This document shows positions 8,915 through 16,848 of a DNA stretch of 64,000 nucleotides, one piece after another (the stretch's first letter is position 1; every line of letters begins with the position of its first letter). The notes beneath the pieces were generated by a model, which was not told where the DNA came from, did no database searches, and saw nothing but the letters and a program-made list of their open reading frames with translations. The translations under genes and the position numbers were made by a program. The stretch is taken from positions 102,284 to 166,283 of the forward strand of contig NZ_JACWFE010000022.1 in assembly GCF_019749375.1 (NCBI RefSeq). Direction: 5' to 3'. Source of the stretch: Bacillus sp. S/N-304-OC-R1 (lineage in GTDB: Bacteria; Bacillota; Bacilli; Bacillales; Cytobacillaceae).

Positions 8915-9081
8915 TCTTCCTCATCCTCATTTCCATCAATGATAAATTTTATTGGTGTTTCTCCACCCCAATAATTTGTTAGTTCATCTGTATCAATATG
9001 CTCTTTACTCAGAAACTCCAATAAGATATCTGAAACAATCTCAACTATTGAAAGTCCAGTTTCTGTCTTAGATTTATCCAT
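8905..9081 (-). CDS. Small acidic protein, first gene of the leftward element operon
   Basis: 58 residues (starts MDKSKTETGLSIVEIVSDIL, ends GNEDEEEWK), strongly acidic at the end. A good ribosome site, AAGGATGAG, lies 7 nt before the ATG, and the stop overlaps the next gene's start. It is the first gene to the left of the divergent XRE promoter. No family recognised; small acidic first genes in such elements are sometimes excision factors or antirepressors, but nothing in the sequence decides this. Confidence 0.6.
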   Translation of the reverse strand: MDKSKTETGLSIVEIVSDILLEFLSKEHIDTDELTNYWGGETPIKFIIDGNEDEEEWK

Positions 9082-9128
9082 TCAACTCATCCTTATTTCT
9101 TTTGTTTCTATCATATTAATTATTTTTT

Positions 9129-9175
9129 ATATCATTGTCAATGATATTTTTGATTTATGATAAATGATATGATAG
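9129..9175. promoter_or_regulatory. Divergent promoter with XRE operator
   Basis: A perfect palindrome ATATCATTG-T-CAATGATAT lies at 9129-9147, with further half-sites ATGATAAATGAT at 9157-9168. It sits between the leftward element operon and the rightward repressor-recombinase operon, the expected position of the binding sites of the XRE protein. Confidence 0.7.
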
Positions 9176-9207
9176 AATAACTGTAATAACTAATTAGGAG
9201 GTATTTT

Positions 9208-9822
9208 ATGAATAGTACTGAATTTGGAAAGGAAATAAAAAAAAGAAGAGAACATTTGGGTCTACGTTCTATGCCGTTGGCTGAGAAAATTGGAAGAGGC
9301 AAAGCATATGTTTCACAATTGGAAACAGGAGCAATAAAAAATCCAGATTATAATACTTGTTTTAAATTATTAAAAGAACTTTCATTTCCATTAGAGAAAA
9401 TTGAGGATTACCTATACTCGTTTGGAATAATTTCTGAACGACGAAAAAAATTTGAACTTGAAAGTAGCATCAATAGAGACAAATCTAATGAACAAGCTCT
9501 CAATGATTCCGATGAAGAATACATTAAATATCACTATCCTTGGCTCTATAATGATGAAGCTTTAATTTCAAATCTTAAAAGGAAAAATGACTATCTATCA
9601 TACGTATTTAATAATATAATTGAAACCGATTTTTCCAGAGCTGATGCTGTACTAACAAATATCAATAATTTAACCAAAAGCAAGGCTTCGTTTGATTTCT
9701 TTTGCTCTCTGTTTCAATATGATTTTTTCTCCATTACTACAGAACAAAGAAATGAACTTATAAAAATTATTGAAACCGTGAATCTCGACAAAAACAGTAT
9801 TTTTGATTATAAGGGGGAGTGA
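9208..9822 (+). CDS. XRE-family repressor of the element
   Basis: 204 residues. An N-terminal lambda-repressor-type helix-turn-helix covers about residues 5-60 (LRSMPLAEKIGRGKAYVSQLETG). The remaining 140 residues are unfamiliar and may dimerise or sense a signal. TAGGAGG lies 8 nt before the ATG. The gene is 8 nt upstream of the recombinase and divergent from the leftward operon, so it probably represses both its own operon and the leftward genes through the palindrome at 9129. No peptidase motif for self-cleavage is visible. Confidence 0.85.
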   Translation: MNSTEFGKEIKKRREHLGLRSMPLAEKIGRGKAYVSQLETGAIKNPDYNTCFKLLKELSFPLEKIEDYLYSFGIISERRKKFELESSINRDKSNEQALNDSDEEYIKYHYPWLYNDEALISNLKRKNDYLSYVFNNIIETDFSRADAVLTNINNLTKSKASFDFFCSLFQYDFFSITTEQRNELIKIIETVNLDKNSIFDYKGE

Positions 9823-9830
9823 AAATATAG

Positions 9831-11525
9831 ATGAAGGTGGCGCTATATGTACGTGTATCCACAGAAGAACAGGCAGAGGAAGGGTATTCAATCGAAGGGC
9901 AAATTAAGACTCTTACTGACTACTGTAATAAGAATGACTTTGTAATTGCTCAAATCTATAAAGATGAAGGTTTCAGCGGAAAATCCACTAATAGATTAGG
10001 ACTACAATCATTATTATCCGATTGTACTAATGCTATTTTTCAAAAAGTATTGGTTTGGAAAATATCACGCCTTTCACGTAAACAATTGGACTTTTTAAAT
10101 ATTATCGAGATTTTCAAACAAAATAATATTAACTTTTTTAGTCTTAGTGAAGCTATTGATGATTCCACCCCTACTGGAACAGCAATGCTTCAAATGATGG
10201 GGACATTTGCAGAACTAGAACGAAACCAAATCGTTGAAAATGTAAAAATGGGAATGCATCAACGTGCTAGAGAAGGAAAATGGAATGGTGGGTCTATTCT
10301 AGGATATAATTGTGAAAATAAAAGGCTTATAATTAATGAAAATGAAGCTATCATTGTTAGACGTATTTTTCACTTATATATATCTGGTAAAGGTTACAAG
10401 GCAATTGCACATCAGCTTAATCGAGAAGGCTATAAAACTAAAAGAAAGAAAGAATTTTCTATTACATCAGTACGTACTATTCTATTAAATCCTACTTATG
10501 CAGGATTTATACGCTTTGGTCAAGTTAATGATTGGTCTAGCAAACGAAGGAGCGGTACAAACAAAGAACCTATTATTGTTACAGGGGAACATGAGCCATT
10601 AATTTCATTAGAAACATGGCAAGCTACACAATGCCTTATAGAAAAGAAATCTCACAATCCAGCTAAATCCTTTACAGGTCATTTTCCTTTAACAACTTTA
10701 TTGAGATGTCCTAGTTGCGGGCAAGGTATGATAGGACACCATTCAAAAAAATCTAAAAATAGTAATGAATATATACGTTACTATCAATGTGGGAACTTCC
10801 ACTATAAAGGCTCTGCTGTTTGCAAATCTAACCTAATACAAGCAGATTATGCTGAACAATATGTATTCAATCAACTTGAAAAGATAACTTCTGACAAATC
10901 ATATTTATTAGATATCACCAATAAGGTAAACAATAAAGTAACCAAATTAAAGATTCCTTTAAAAGAACAATTACAGTATATAGAAACAGAAATAAAAAAC
11001 ATTCAAACTAACATTGAAAAATATCTAAGTCTCTTTGAAGGAGACAAAATAGATGGTTCTATTCTTAAAAATAAAATTGCTACTTATGAGGAAGAATTAT
11101 CTGAATTGGAATCTAAGAAATCTGAAATAGATTATCAGCTTAAACAACCAACTGTAAAAGAAATATCGTTCGATAGAATATATCATGCTTTATTTAGTTT
11201 TTCTAAGGTCTTAACCACTGTAGAGCCAGAAAAACTCAAACATTTCTTACACAACATCATTAAAGAAATCACAGTTAATAAAGGCTCTTCACCTAAAGAA
11301 AGAAGTATCAAAGACATTGTTCTGTTCTTTGATACTTCTATAAAAAACCCAAACCATGTGATTACTTATGGTACGGTTCCCCCCGATTTATCCTATAAGC
11401 CCGATAAACTTGCTCCAACAAAATCAGCTTCATCAACTGATGCGGGAACGTCATCTTCGAAAAGCTCAATTTCTCATCAGCCCGCTTCAACACATCTTCA
11501 CTCAACCCCAGCGAACCGCCAATAA
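9831..11525 (+). CDS. Large serine recombinase (integrase) with att-exchanged C-terminus
   Basis: 564 residues in the integrated state. The N-terminal catalytic domain (1-150) has the nucleophile in YVRVSTEEQ and the helix [13 protein letters not shown] recombinase domain follows (150-270: [27 protein letters not shown]), then a zinc ribbon (CPSCGQGM ... CGNFHYKG ... C, about 290-330) and a coiled coil (about 365-430). The last residues from TYGTVP onward are read across attR and then antisense through rlmH. In the circle the frame would end 19 codons after VP, at 4440. It catalyses integration and, with a partner, excision. It follows the repressor gene by 8 nt with a GGGGGAG ribosome site. 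Confidence 0.93.
   Translation: MKVALYVRVSTEEQAEEGYSIEGQIKTLTDYCNKNDFVIAQIYKDEGFSGKSTNRLGLQSLLSDCTNAIFQKVLVWKISRLSRKQLDFLNIIEIFKQNNINFFSLSEAIDDSTPTGTAMLQMMGTFAELERNQIVENVKMGMHQRAREGKWNGGSILGYNCENKRLIINENEAIIVRRIFHLYISGKGYKAIAHQLNREGYKTKRKKEFSITSVRTILLNPTYAGFIRFGQVNDWSSKRRSGTNKEPIIVTGEHEPLISLETWQATQCLIEKKSHNPAKSFTGHFPLTTLLRCPSCGQGMIGHHSKKSKNSNEYIRYYQCGNFHYKGSAVCKSNLIQADYAEQYVFNQLEKITSDKSYLLDITNKVNNKVTKLKIPLKEQLQYIETEIKNIQTNIEKYLSLFEGDKIDGSILKNKIATYEEELSELESKKSEIDYQLKQPTVKEISFDRIYHALFSFSKVLTTVEPEKLKHFLHNIIKEITVNKGSSPKERSIKDIVLFFDTSIKNPNHVITYGTVPPDLSYKPDKLAPTKSASSTDAGTSSSKSSISHQPASTHLHSTPANRQ
11362..11382. other. attR core, overlapping rlmH and recombinase genes
   Basis: The second copy of the 21-bp repeat. 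On the minus strand it encodes GEPYHK and the stop of rlmH, so rlmH stays intact after integration. On the plus strand it is read in the recombinase frame as TYGTVP. Confidence 0.88.
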
Positions 11526-11841
11526 CAAACGCCACCTTGCTCTTCCCATACGTAGCCAGCTTGTCCAGCGTATCAGCCAATTCCTCTGATGATTTCATTT
11601 TCCCTTCTATCGCTAGCGCAATGACATGAGCATCTGGATTAATTTTACCTAGAATCCGCTCGCCTTCTTTTTGCTTGACTTGCAGCATTTCGGTTTCGCT
11701 TAATTCTTCGGGGGCTTTTTCGTCAGAGACTTCGATGATTTCCATTTTGGCATAGGCGGATAATCGTTTTAGGTATTCATCAATTCCCTGCTTTAAATAT
11801 TTTTCTTTCAGTTTTCCAACTGTAATAATCGAGATATTCAC
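11362..11841 (-). CDS. rlmH: 23S rRNA pseudouridine-1915 N3-methyltransferase
   Basis: 159 residues, full length for the SPOUT-class enzyme that methylates pseudouridine 1915 of 23S rRNA in assembled ribosomes. The knotted SAM site is visible ([15 protein letters not shown], then [14 protein letters not shown]) and the protein ends [11 protein letters not shown], which forms part of the active site. The start is GTG with GAGGATG upstream. The 3' end is the attachment site of the adjacent element. The recombinase gene overlaps the last 164 nt in antisense, which is a consequence of integration and could affect expression. Confidence 0.97.
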   Translation of the reverse strand: MNISIITVGKLKEKYLKQGIDEYLKRLSAYAKMEIIEVSDEKAPEELSETEMLQVKQKEGERILGKINPDAHVIALAIEGKMKSSEELADTLDKLATYGKSKVAFVIGGSLGLSEDVLKRADEKLSFSKMTFPHQLMKLILLEQVYRAYRINRGEPYHK

Positions 11842-11866
11842 AAGTCATCCTCACTTTACAAACAAG

Positions 11867-12233
11867 ATATCCACAGAAGTTATCCACATATCCACATTTT
11901 CTATCCACATATTGTGTGGGATCATTCGTTCGCCACAAGATATACTGCCTTATTTCGACAGAATTCACAGGCTGTTGATAACTTTTCTTCATCCTCTATC
12001 TTTGTTAAAACTGGAAAGGTTTCGTACTCATCAACAATTGTATCTATTGCTATATCAACATGTTCGTCGCAGCTATATATTAATTGGCTATTCTCTTGCA
12101 TTTAAAAAACCACCTATTTCTCTAAAATGATATTGTGGATAATCATTCATCCACCATATTTATAAGTTATCCACATTTCATCTTAACAAAACAAAAACAA
12201 ATACGAAAGCTTCCATGAAAAAAGTTATTCACA
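11867..12233. other. DnaA-box cluster
   Basis: Perfect TTATCCACA boxes at 11880-11888, 12134-12142 (inverted) and 12167-12175. Near-consensus boxes lie at 11867-11875, 11888-11896, 11901-11909 and 12225-12233 (TTATTCACA). They flank the CxxH/CxxC gene. Confidence 0.6.
11922..12101 (-). CDS. CxxH/CxxC zinc-binding-type small protein
   Basis: 59 residues, starting MQENSQLIYS and containing CDEHVDIAID and later CEFCRNKAVYLV. The spaced CxxH and CxxC motifs match the small Bacillus family named CxxH/CxxC (TIGR04129), which lies next to rlmH in other bacilli. The four ligands probably bind zinc; function unknown. AGGTGG lies about 9 nt before the ATG. The gene sits between htrA and rlmH on the same strand and is surrounded by DnaA boxes. 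Confidence 0.85.
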   Translation of the reverse strand: MQENSQLIYSCDEHVDIAIDTIVDEYETFPVLTKIEDEEKLSTACEFCRNKAVYLVANE

Positions 12234-12243
12234 ATACAAAAAA

Positions 12244-12273
12244 ACAGGAAAGCTTCTATTTTCGCTTTCCTGT
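12244..12273 (-). terminator. Terminator of the htrA-type gene
   Basis: ACAGGAAAGC / GCTTTCCTGT stem with a 10-nt loop, then T-rich sequence on the minus strand, 13 nt beyond the protease stop. Confidence 0.75.
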
Positions 12274-12285
12274 TCTAATCACTTA

Positions 12286-13509
12286 TTAGAATGTCTCTCC
12301 ACTTAGCTTCACTGTCGTTTCTTGTAGCTTTCCATCTCGATAGAACTTTACGTTCATTTGGTCGCCGACTTTCTTTTTATTATACAGATGTTTTCGAAGG
12401 TCTACGACATCCCTTATCTGTTCTCCGTCCATTTCTACAATGACGTCTAGCTCCTTAAGGCCAGCTTGAGAAGCAGGAGAATTTGGAACAACCTGTCTTA
12501 GGGCTACTCCATAGTTTACATCTCTAGGAAGCTTCAATGCCTCTTGCTGGTAGTAGGATGGAATTTCGTTAACAGATTTTAAATCAACACCCATATACGG
12601 GCGTTTAACGTCTCCGAATTTTTCTAGATCATTAATAATAGGTAGAGCAGCATTGATTGGAATGGCTAGGCCAATTCCTTCAACTGCATTTTGGGCAATT
12701 TTCATGGAATTGATTCCGATCACTTGCCCCTCAATATTGACTAATGCTCCACCGCTGTTACCAGGGTTAATCGCTGCATCTGTCTGTAATACTTCTGCAT
12801 TCCAATCAATGACTCCGTCCCGGTTAATATCAACTGGAATTGTCCGCTGTAACCCCGAGATAATTCCTTGTGTGACAGATCCTGAGAATGTTGGACCAAG
12901 TGGATTTCCAATCGCTATTACTGGTTCTCCGACCTTTAAGGCATCGGAGTTTCCGAATTCAGCTATCTTTTTTACATCTTTCGCGTCAATTTCTAATACA
13001 GCAAGATCTGTCCAAATATCACTGCCTCGAAGCTCAGCTGGAATCTTTGTCCCATCGGCTAAAGTAACCTCTAGTCTACTTGCATCCTCTACTACGTGAT
13101 GATTGGTTACAACAAATGCTTTATTCCCGGCCCTTTTATATATGACTCCTGATCCTGTACCAGCAGGTTCATCAGCACCCTCTTGACCCCAAAAGCTTGT
13201 CGTTTGAATATTGCTGATTCCGACAACCGCATCACCTGCTTTATCTACTGCCTTCGTTACATCGGAAGTGACATTTAGGGATACGTTTTGCGTTTTCACA
13301 TTTGCATGATTATTAGTGGCACTTTCTTCTAATCCCTCGCCAGGCTGGACAGAATAAGGCAAAATATTTAAATCCGATATCATTGGGATGATAACAATAA
13401 CAAGAATGGCACCTAGAATTGCACCAACAAGACTTGCTAAAAAATAGCCGCCCCTGTTCCCCTTTTGCCTTTTGTAACGGTTCTCATAATCTTGATCATA
13501 GTACCCCAC
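12286..13509 (-). CDS. htrC: HtrA/DegP-type membrane serine protease
   Basis: 407 residues. A short cytoplasmic N-terminus with basic residues, one membrane anchor (about 20-45), a trypsin-like domain with His in VTNHHVV, Asp in TDLAVLE and Ser in GNSGGALV, and one C-terminal PDZ domain (about 300-395). The active site faces outside, where the enzyme degrades misfolded secreted proteins. It corresponds to YyxA/HtrC at the end of the B. subtilis wal (yyc) cluster. The gap to walJ holds a structured repeat and the walJ terminator. Confidence 0.93.
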   Translation of the reverse strand: MGYYDQDYENRYKRQKGNRGGYFLASLVGAILGAILVIVIIPMISDLNILPYSVQPGEGLEESATNNHANVKTQNVSLNVTSDVTKAVDKAGDAVVGISNIQTTSFWGQEGADEPAGTGSGVIYKRAGNKAFVVTNHHVVEDASRLEVTLADGTKIPAELRGSDIWTDLAVLEIDAKDVKKIAEFGNSDALKVGEPVIAIGNPLGPTFSGSVTQGIISGLQRTIPVDINRDGVIDWNAEVLQTDAAINPGNSGGALVNIEGQVIGINSMKIAQNAVEGIGLAIPINAALPIINDLEKFGDVKRPYMGVDLKSVNEIPSYYQQEALKLPRDVNYGVALRQVVPNSPASQAGLKELDVIVEMDGEQIRDVVDLRKHLYNKKKVGDQMNVKFYRDGKLQETTVKLSGETF

Positions 13510-13712
13510 ACTGGACCATTCCTTTCCTTTTATTCATTTAGACTTAAGTATAAGTACTAAAAGGCGGAGTAAATATAAGTGCTAATTTCTATTATTCCAC
13601 CTTAATAATTATTATACTCACACCATTTTAAGATTCTATTGAAAAACTAGCGGCATCAGCAATCTTACGAATTTGTTCATAGGTTAGCACCATTTTTTTC
13701 AAAAAGAACAAA

Positions 13713-13825
13713 TGCGCAAGCGCCTTGCTCACCCCTGACAAGCACAAGACGATCCTCACGGAAAGGTGTTGTTTACCTTTTTGGGAGGATTGGCTTGTGA
13801 CCTCGAGGGGGTAGGCGCTGGAGCT
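13713..13825 (-). repeat. Structured dispersed repeat, copy D (inverted)
   Basis: Reverse complement matches the elements at 21926, 48364 and 48490. The stems are GCGCC/GGCGC outermost, ACCCC/GGGGT, CACAAG/CTTGTG and AGGT/ACCT. Several of these pairs differ from other copies in a compensated way. It occupies much of the 13510-13937 gap; the 69-codon frame over it is not a gene. Confidence 0.75.
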
Positions 13826-13889
13826 GAACGTAAACAAAATTATTCACAACGTTATACAAAGCGTGCGAATTTATATTTTCCTAAAAAAA

Positions 13890-13925
13890 AGGAATGAAAA
13901 GCTCTATAAAAAGCTCTTCATTCCT
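13890..13925 (-). terminator. Terminator of the wal operon
   Basis: AGGAATGAA...TTCATTCCT stem with inner AGC/GCT pairs and a run of T on the minus strand, 13 nt beyond the walJ stop. Confidence 0.75.
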
Positions 13926-13937
13926 AATGATTTCTGT

Positions 13938-14726
13938 TTAAACGGCTGTTAGGGCCGTTGGGGTTTTAGGGTCCGTGTCATACAGATCAAACTGTTCTCC
14001 GACAATTATACCCTTGCTTTCAAGCGTCTGTGATACAGACATTCTAGCTAAATCCTTCATATTATTATCCTGGCTCAAGTGAGCTAAATAAATGCGCTTT
14101 GTCCTGTCACCTGCCACTTCGCTCATGGCAATTGCCGCATCCTCATTGGATACATGTCCAACATCGCTTAATATCCGTCTTTTAATGCTCCATGGGTAAC
14201 GCCCCATTCTCAGCATTTGGACATCGTGATTGCTCTCAAACACATAAGCATCCGCATTCGAGATCAGTCCCTTCATCCGATCGCTTACATAGCCTGTATC
14301 CGTAATCAACACAAGCTTACTCCCCTGATGGTGAAATACATAGAACATCGGGTCAGCTGCATCATGTGAAACCCCAAAGGACTCTATATCAAGGGAACCA
14401 AATGATTTAACCGATTCCATATCAAAGGTGAATTTCTGCTCAACGGGTACCTGTCCAATCAGGCTATCCATAGCGTTCCAAGTCTTCTCATTTGCATAGA
14501 CAGGCAGTTTATACTTTCTTGCAAGGATTCCGACACCTTTAATATGGTCACTATGCTCATGTGTGACTAAGATGCCGGAAAGCTTCCCCATTTCGCGGTC
14601 AATCTGTTGAAACAAGGTCTCCATTTGTTTCCCGCTCAAACCTGCATCCACAAGAAATGAATGCTCCTCCGTTTCAACAAAGACTGCATTCCCTGTACTA
14701 CCGCTAGCGAGTACGCTGAATCGCAT
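13938..14726 (-). CDS. walJ: Metallo-beta-lactamase-fold exonuclease WalJ (YycJ)
   Basis: 262 residues. The metal-binding motif THEHSDH is near residue 57, with further ligands in DAGLSGK, SHDAAD, DTGY, ESNHD and LAHLSQDN. This is the 5'-3' exonuclease family member at the end of the wal operon; WalJ has been linked to coordination of replication and cell division and to mismatch repair. It starts 6 nt after the walI stop, in the same operon. Confidence 0.93.
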   Translation of the reverse strand: MRFSVLASGSTGNAVFVETEEHSFLVDAGLSGKQMETLFQQIDREMGKLSGILVTHEHSDHIKGVGILARKYKLPVYANEKTWNAMDSLIGQVPVEQKFTFDMESVKSFGSLDIESFGVSHDAADPMFYVFHHQGSKLVLITDTGYVSDRMKGLISNADAYVFESNHDVQMLRMGRYPWSIKRRILSDVGHVSNEDAAIAMSEVAGDRTKRIYLAHLSQDNNMKDLARMSVSQTLESKGIIVGEQFDLYDTDPKTPTALTAV

Positions 14727-14732
14727 AATTTC

Positions 14733-15533
14733 TCACTCCACTATATTTTTCTCTTCGTTGTTTAATTGGATGATTTGCCCCTCGAAGGCATGGACAAATA
14801 AATCTTCATTGCCATTAATAACAAACCGCCAAGCAGGAGTCAGAACCTGTGAAGTACTTGTTTGCACAAAGGTAAAATATCCAAGCTCCACATTTGTGAT
14901 CTTGCTCTTTGGCCTTAACGATCCATTTTCATATAGCGTTTCAATGGCTTTCAGAGGCTGTATAATCTTTTCTTCCTCTGATAACTCCTCTATGTCCTCT
15001 AACATCGTTTGCTTATAGGAAACAATATCGTTTTCTTCATTTAACAAGATGGTTAGTTCTCCACTCATATTATGATAGAAAACCTTATTATCAAATTGCT
15101 GATAATACGTAATCGCATTCTCTTCCTTCTTCCAAAAACGATATTGATCCCCAAACAAAATATTATTTTTTACAAATGAATTAATATCAGCTATTTCAAA
15201 TTTATCATTGAGATCATATGGCTTATCTAGAACAAATGAAAGTACAGTACCGGAATTTACTTGCCCTTGCCCTTTCAGCTTCGTCTTCTTTAATGCTTCA
15301 ATATCTTCATTAGTGAAGTTTTTCGGCTTGGCGCTTAAGTACCTATCCTTTACGTAGTTTTTTGGCAGCTCAACGTATTCAATTTCATCCGCCTTCAAAC
15401 GTTTTTCAAACGATGTTTCTGTGCTGTATTCATACTGACTGGAATCCTTTAGCTTAAAAAACTCATACATTAAGTAAATATCAAGGACAAGAAAGGTCAA
15501 GATGAATATGGTTTTAATCCTACTCCAATCCAT
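14733..15533 (-). CDS. walI: WalI (YycI), regulator of the WalK kinase
   Basis: 266 residues: a very short cytoplasmic N-terminus, one membrane helix (about 5-22, TIFILTFLVLDIYLMYEFF) and an extracellular domain of the YycI fold. In B. subtilis it binds WalH and WalK in the membrane and restrains the kinase. It overlaps walH by 14 nt. Confidence 0.92.
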   Translation of the reverse strand: MDWSRIKTIFILTFLVLDIYLMYEFFKLKDSSQYEYSTETSFEKRLKADEIEYVELPKNYVKDRYLSAKPKNFTNEDIEALKKTKLKGQGQVNSGTVLSFVLDKPYDLNDKFEIADINSFVKNNILFGDQYRFWKKEENAITYYQQFDNKVFYHNMSGELTILLNEENDIVSYKQTMLEDIEELSEEEKIIQPLKAIETLYENGSLRPKSKITNVELGYFTFVQTSTSQVLTPAWRFVINGNEDLFVHAFEGQIIQLNNEEKNIVE

Positions 15534-16848
15534 GATTTGCCCCTCCTATTGGCTCGTCCAAGGAAATATGAATCCATGTGCCATTATATAGATAAAACCA
15601 GGAGGGCTCTAAGTAGACTAGCCTTGAATCCTTTTCCATGGAATAGCCAAGAACAATGTCCTGAAGTTTGTCCATTTCCAAGCCTTTATTTTCAAGATAC
15701 TGAATAACCTCATGCCCTGAAGGAAGACTCGTTTCGGTCGTTTCCATTCGGAGGCCAATTAAGAAGTTACTCCGGAAATATTGATAAATTTCATTTTGGC
15801 CCCATGTTTCACGAATTTCAGAAATTCCGCTGCCCTCGCTGAAAATTGGATACCCCTTGTCATCGTATAAACGGAAAAGCACTTGATGATTCAGTTCATC
15901 CATTTCTACAAAGCGATAATTATCTGTCCATCCTCCATGCTCATTAACAAAGTCAATGCTTCTCTTAAGAAGTCCTCTGGATGTTAATTGACTATCACTG
16001 CTGCCAACCGGATTCACATAAGAAAGTGTGTTCCGCTCCAAATTCACCCGCATTAAACTCGAGCCATTTGTATATTCCTCAATAGTTGAATGCTTGTTTT
16101 TCTGAACGACGGATGGATCTTTAAATAGAGCATTTTTAAATTTCTCAGAATCTAGCGGAGTTGATAAAAACTGATATTGAAGCATTTTAGTCGATTCTTC
16201 CGGTAAGAAAAATACCATGCCGTTAGAATTTTTATAAGGAAAGTATTTTGCATAACTAAGACTATATTCTGCATTATTAAAGAACCCATTTTTAAAATTC
16301 TGGATGAATGAAGCTGGAACTTGGCTTCTGTACGCCTGATTTTTTTCAGTTGAAATAAAATAAACAAATCCCTGATCCTTCTGAACTCCCTCTGTATCAA
16401 TAACAATTCGATCAAAATAAAAATTAGGGATCTTTTTCTCTTTCATATCAATAATCGTACGGTAAAAGTCAATCGGAATTGAATCTTGATATAAAATAAC
16501 TGCATTTCCGGCATTATGAATGAAAGAAGAGAAGTTTTTCACTTCATTTGATACGTTGACAAAATCAGTGAAGTTCCATCTGCTTATTTCAGTAATAATC
16601 TTATCAATTTCTTCCGAACTAGTTGTTCCTAAATGCTTATCTTTAGAATAATGGAAAATAACCCGATCGGGCTTAACAATTTCCTCCGCATCCTTTTTGG
16701 CACTAATCGCTACTTCTTGGACCGTTTTTGTCTTTTCCATCGTTTCTAAATTAGGCTGATACGTCCAGATGCTCCATGTTAAAAAAACACTAAAGAATAC
16801 TAAAATGACCAATATGAGCGATTTAATATTTTCATATGTCATTCCCAA
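15520..16848 (-). CDS. walH: WalH (YycH), regulator of the WalK kinase
   Basis: 442 residues with one N-terminal membrane helix (about 9-27, SLILVILVFFSVFLTWSIW) and a large extracellular YycH domain. Partner of WalI in controlling the essential WalK/WalR system. It overlaps walK by 10 nt and walI by 14 nt, indicating tight co-expression. Confidence 0.92.
   Translation of the reverse strand: MGMTYENIKSLILVILVFFSVFLTWSIWTYQPNLETMEKTKTVQEVAISAKKDAEEIVKPDRVIFHYSKDKHLGTTSSEEIDKIITEISRWNFTDFVNVSNEVKNFSSFIHNAGNAVILYQDSIPIDFYRTIIDMKEKKIPNFYFDRIVIDTEGVQKDQGFVYFISTEKNQAYRSQVPASFIQNFKNGFFNNAEYSLSYAKYFPYKNSNGMVFFLPEESTKMLQYQFLSTPLDSEKFKNALFKDPSVVQKNKHSTIEEYTNGSSLMRVNLERNTLSYVNPVGSSDSQLTSRGLLKRSIDFVNEHGGWTDNYRFVEMDELNHQVLFRLYDDKGYPIFSEGSGISEIRETWGQNEIYQYFRSNFLIGLRMETTETSLPSGHEVIQYLENKGLEMDKLQDIVLGYSMEKDSRLVYLEPSWFYLYNGTWIHISLDEPIGGANHGLE

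Larger units (their letters stand above)
4364..11382. mobile_element. 6,998-bp integrative element inserted at the 3' end of rlmH (SCC-like insertion site)
   Basis: A 21-bp direct repeat at 4364-4384 and 11362-11382 bounds the element; the right copy encodes the last residues (GEPYHK) and stop of rlmH. Between them lie a large serine recombinase, an XRE repressor, a 58-aa acidic protein, two HNH-like proteins, a Rep-like initiator, a small resolvase and a Hypoth_Ymh-domain protein. All are AT-richer than the flanks and absent from the usual rlmH neighbourhood. Staphylococcal SCC elements use the same chromosomal position; the recombinase here is a large serine type, but I cannot assign it to the CcrA/B/C group by eye. 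Confidence 0.88.

Noticed and set aside
12653..13099. 148-codon plus-strand frame
   Set aside because: Shadow of the htrC coding sequence.
13628..13837. 69-codon minus-strand frame between htrC and walJ
   Set aside because: Lies on structured repeat copy D; no ribosome site and no protein-like pattern.
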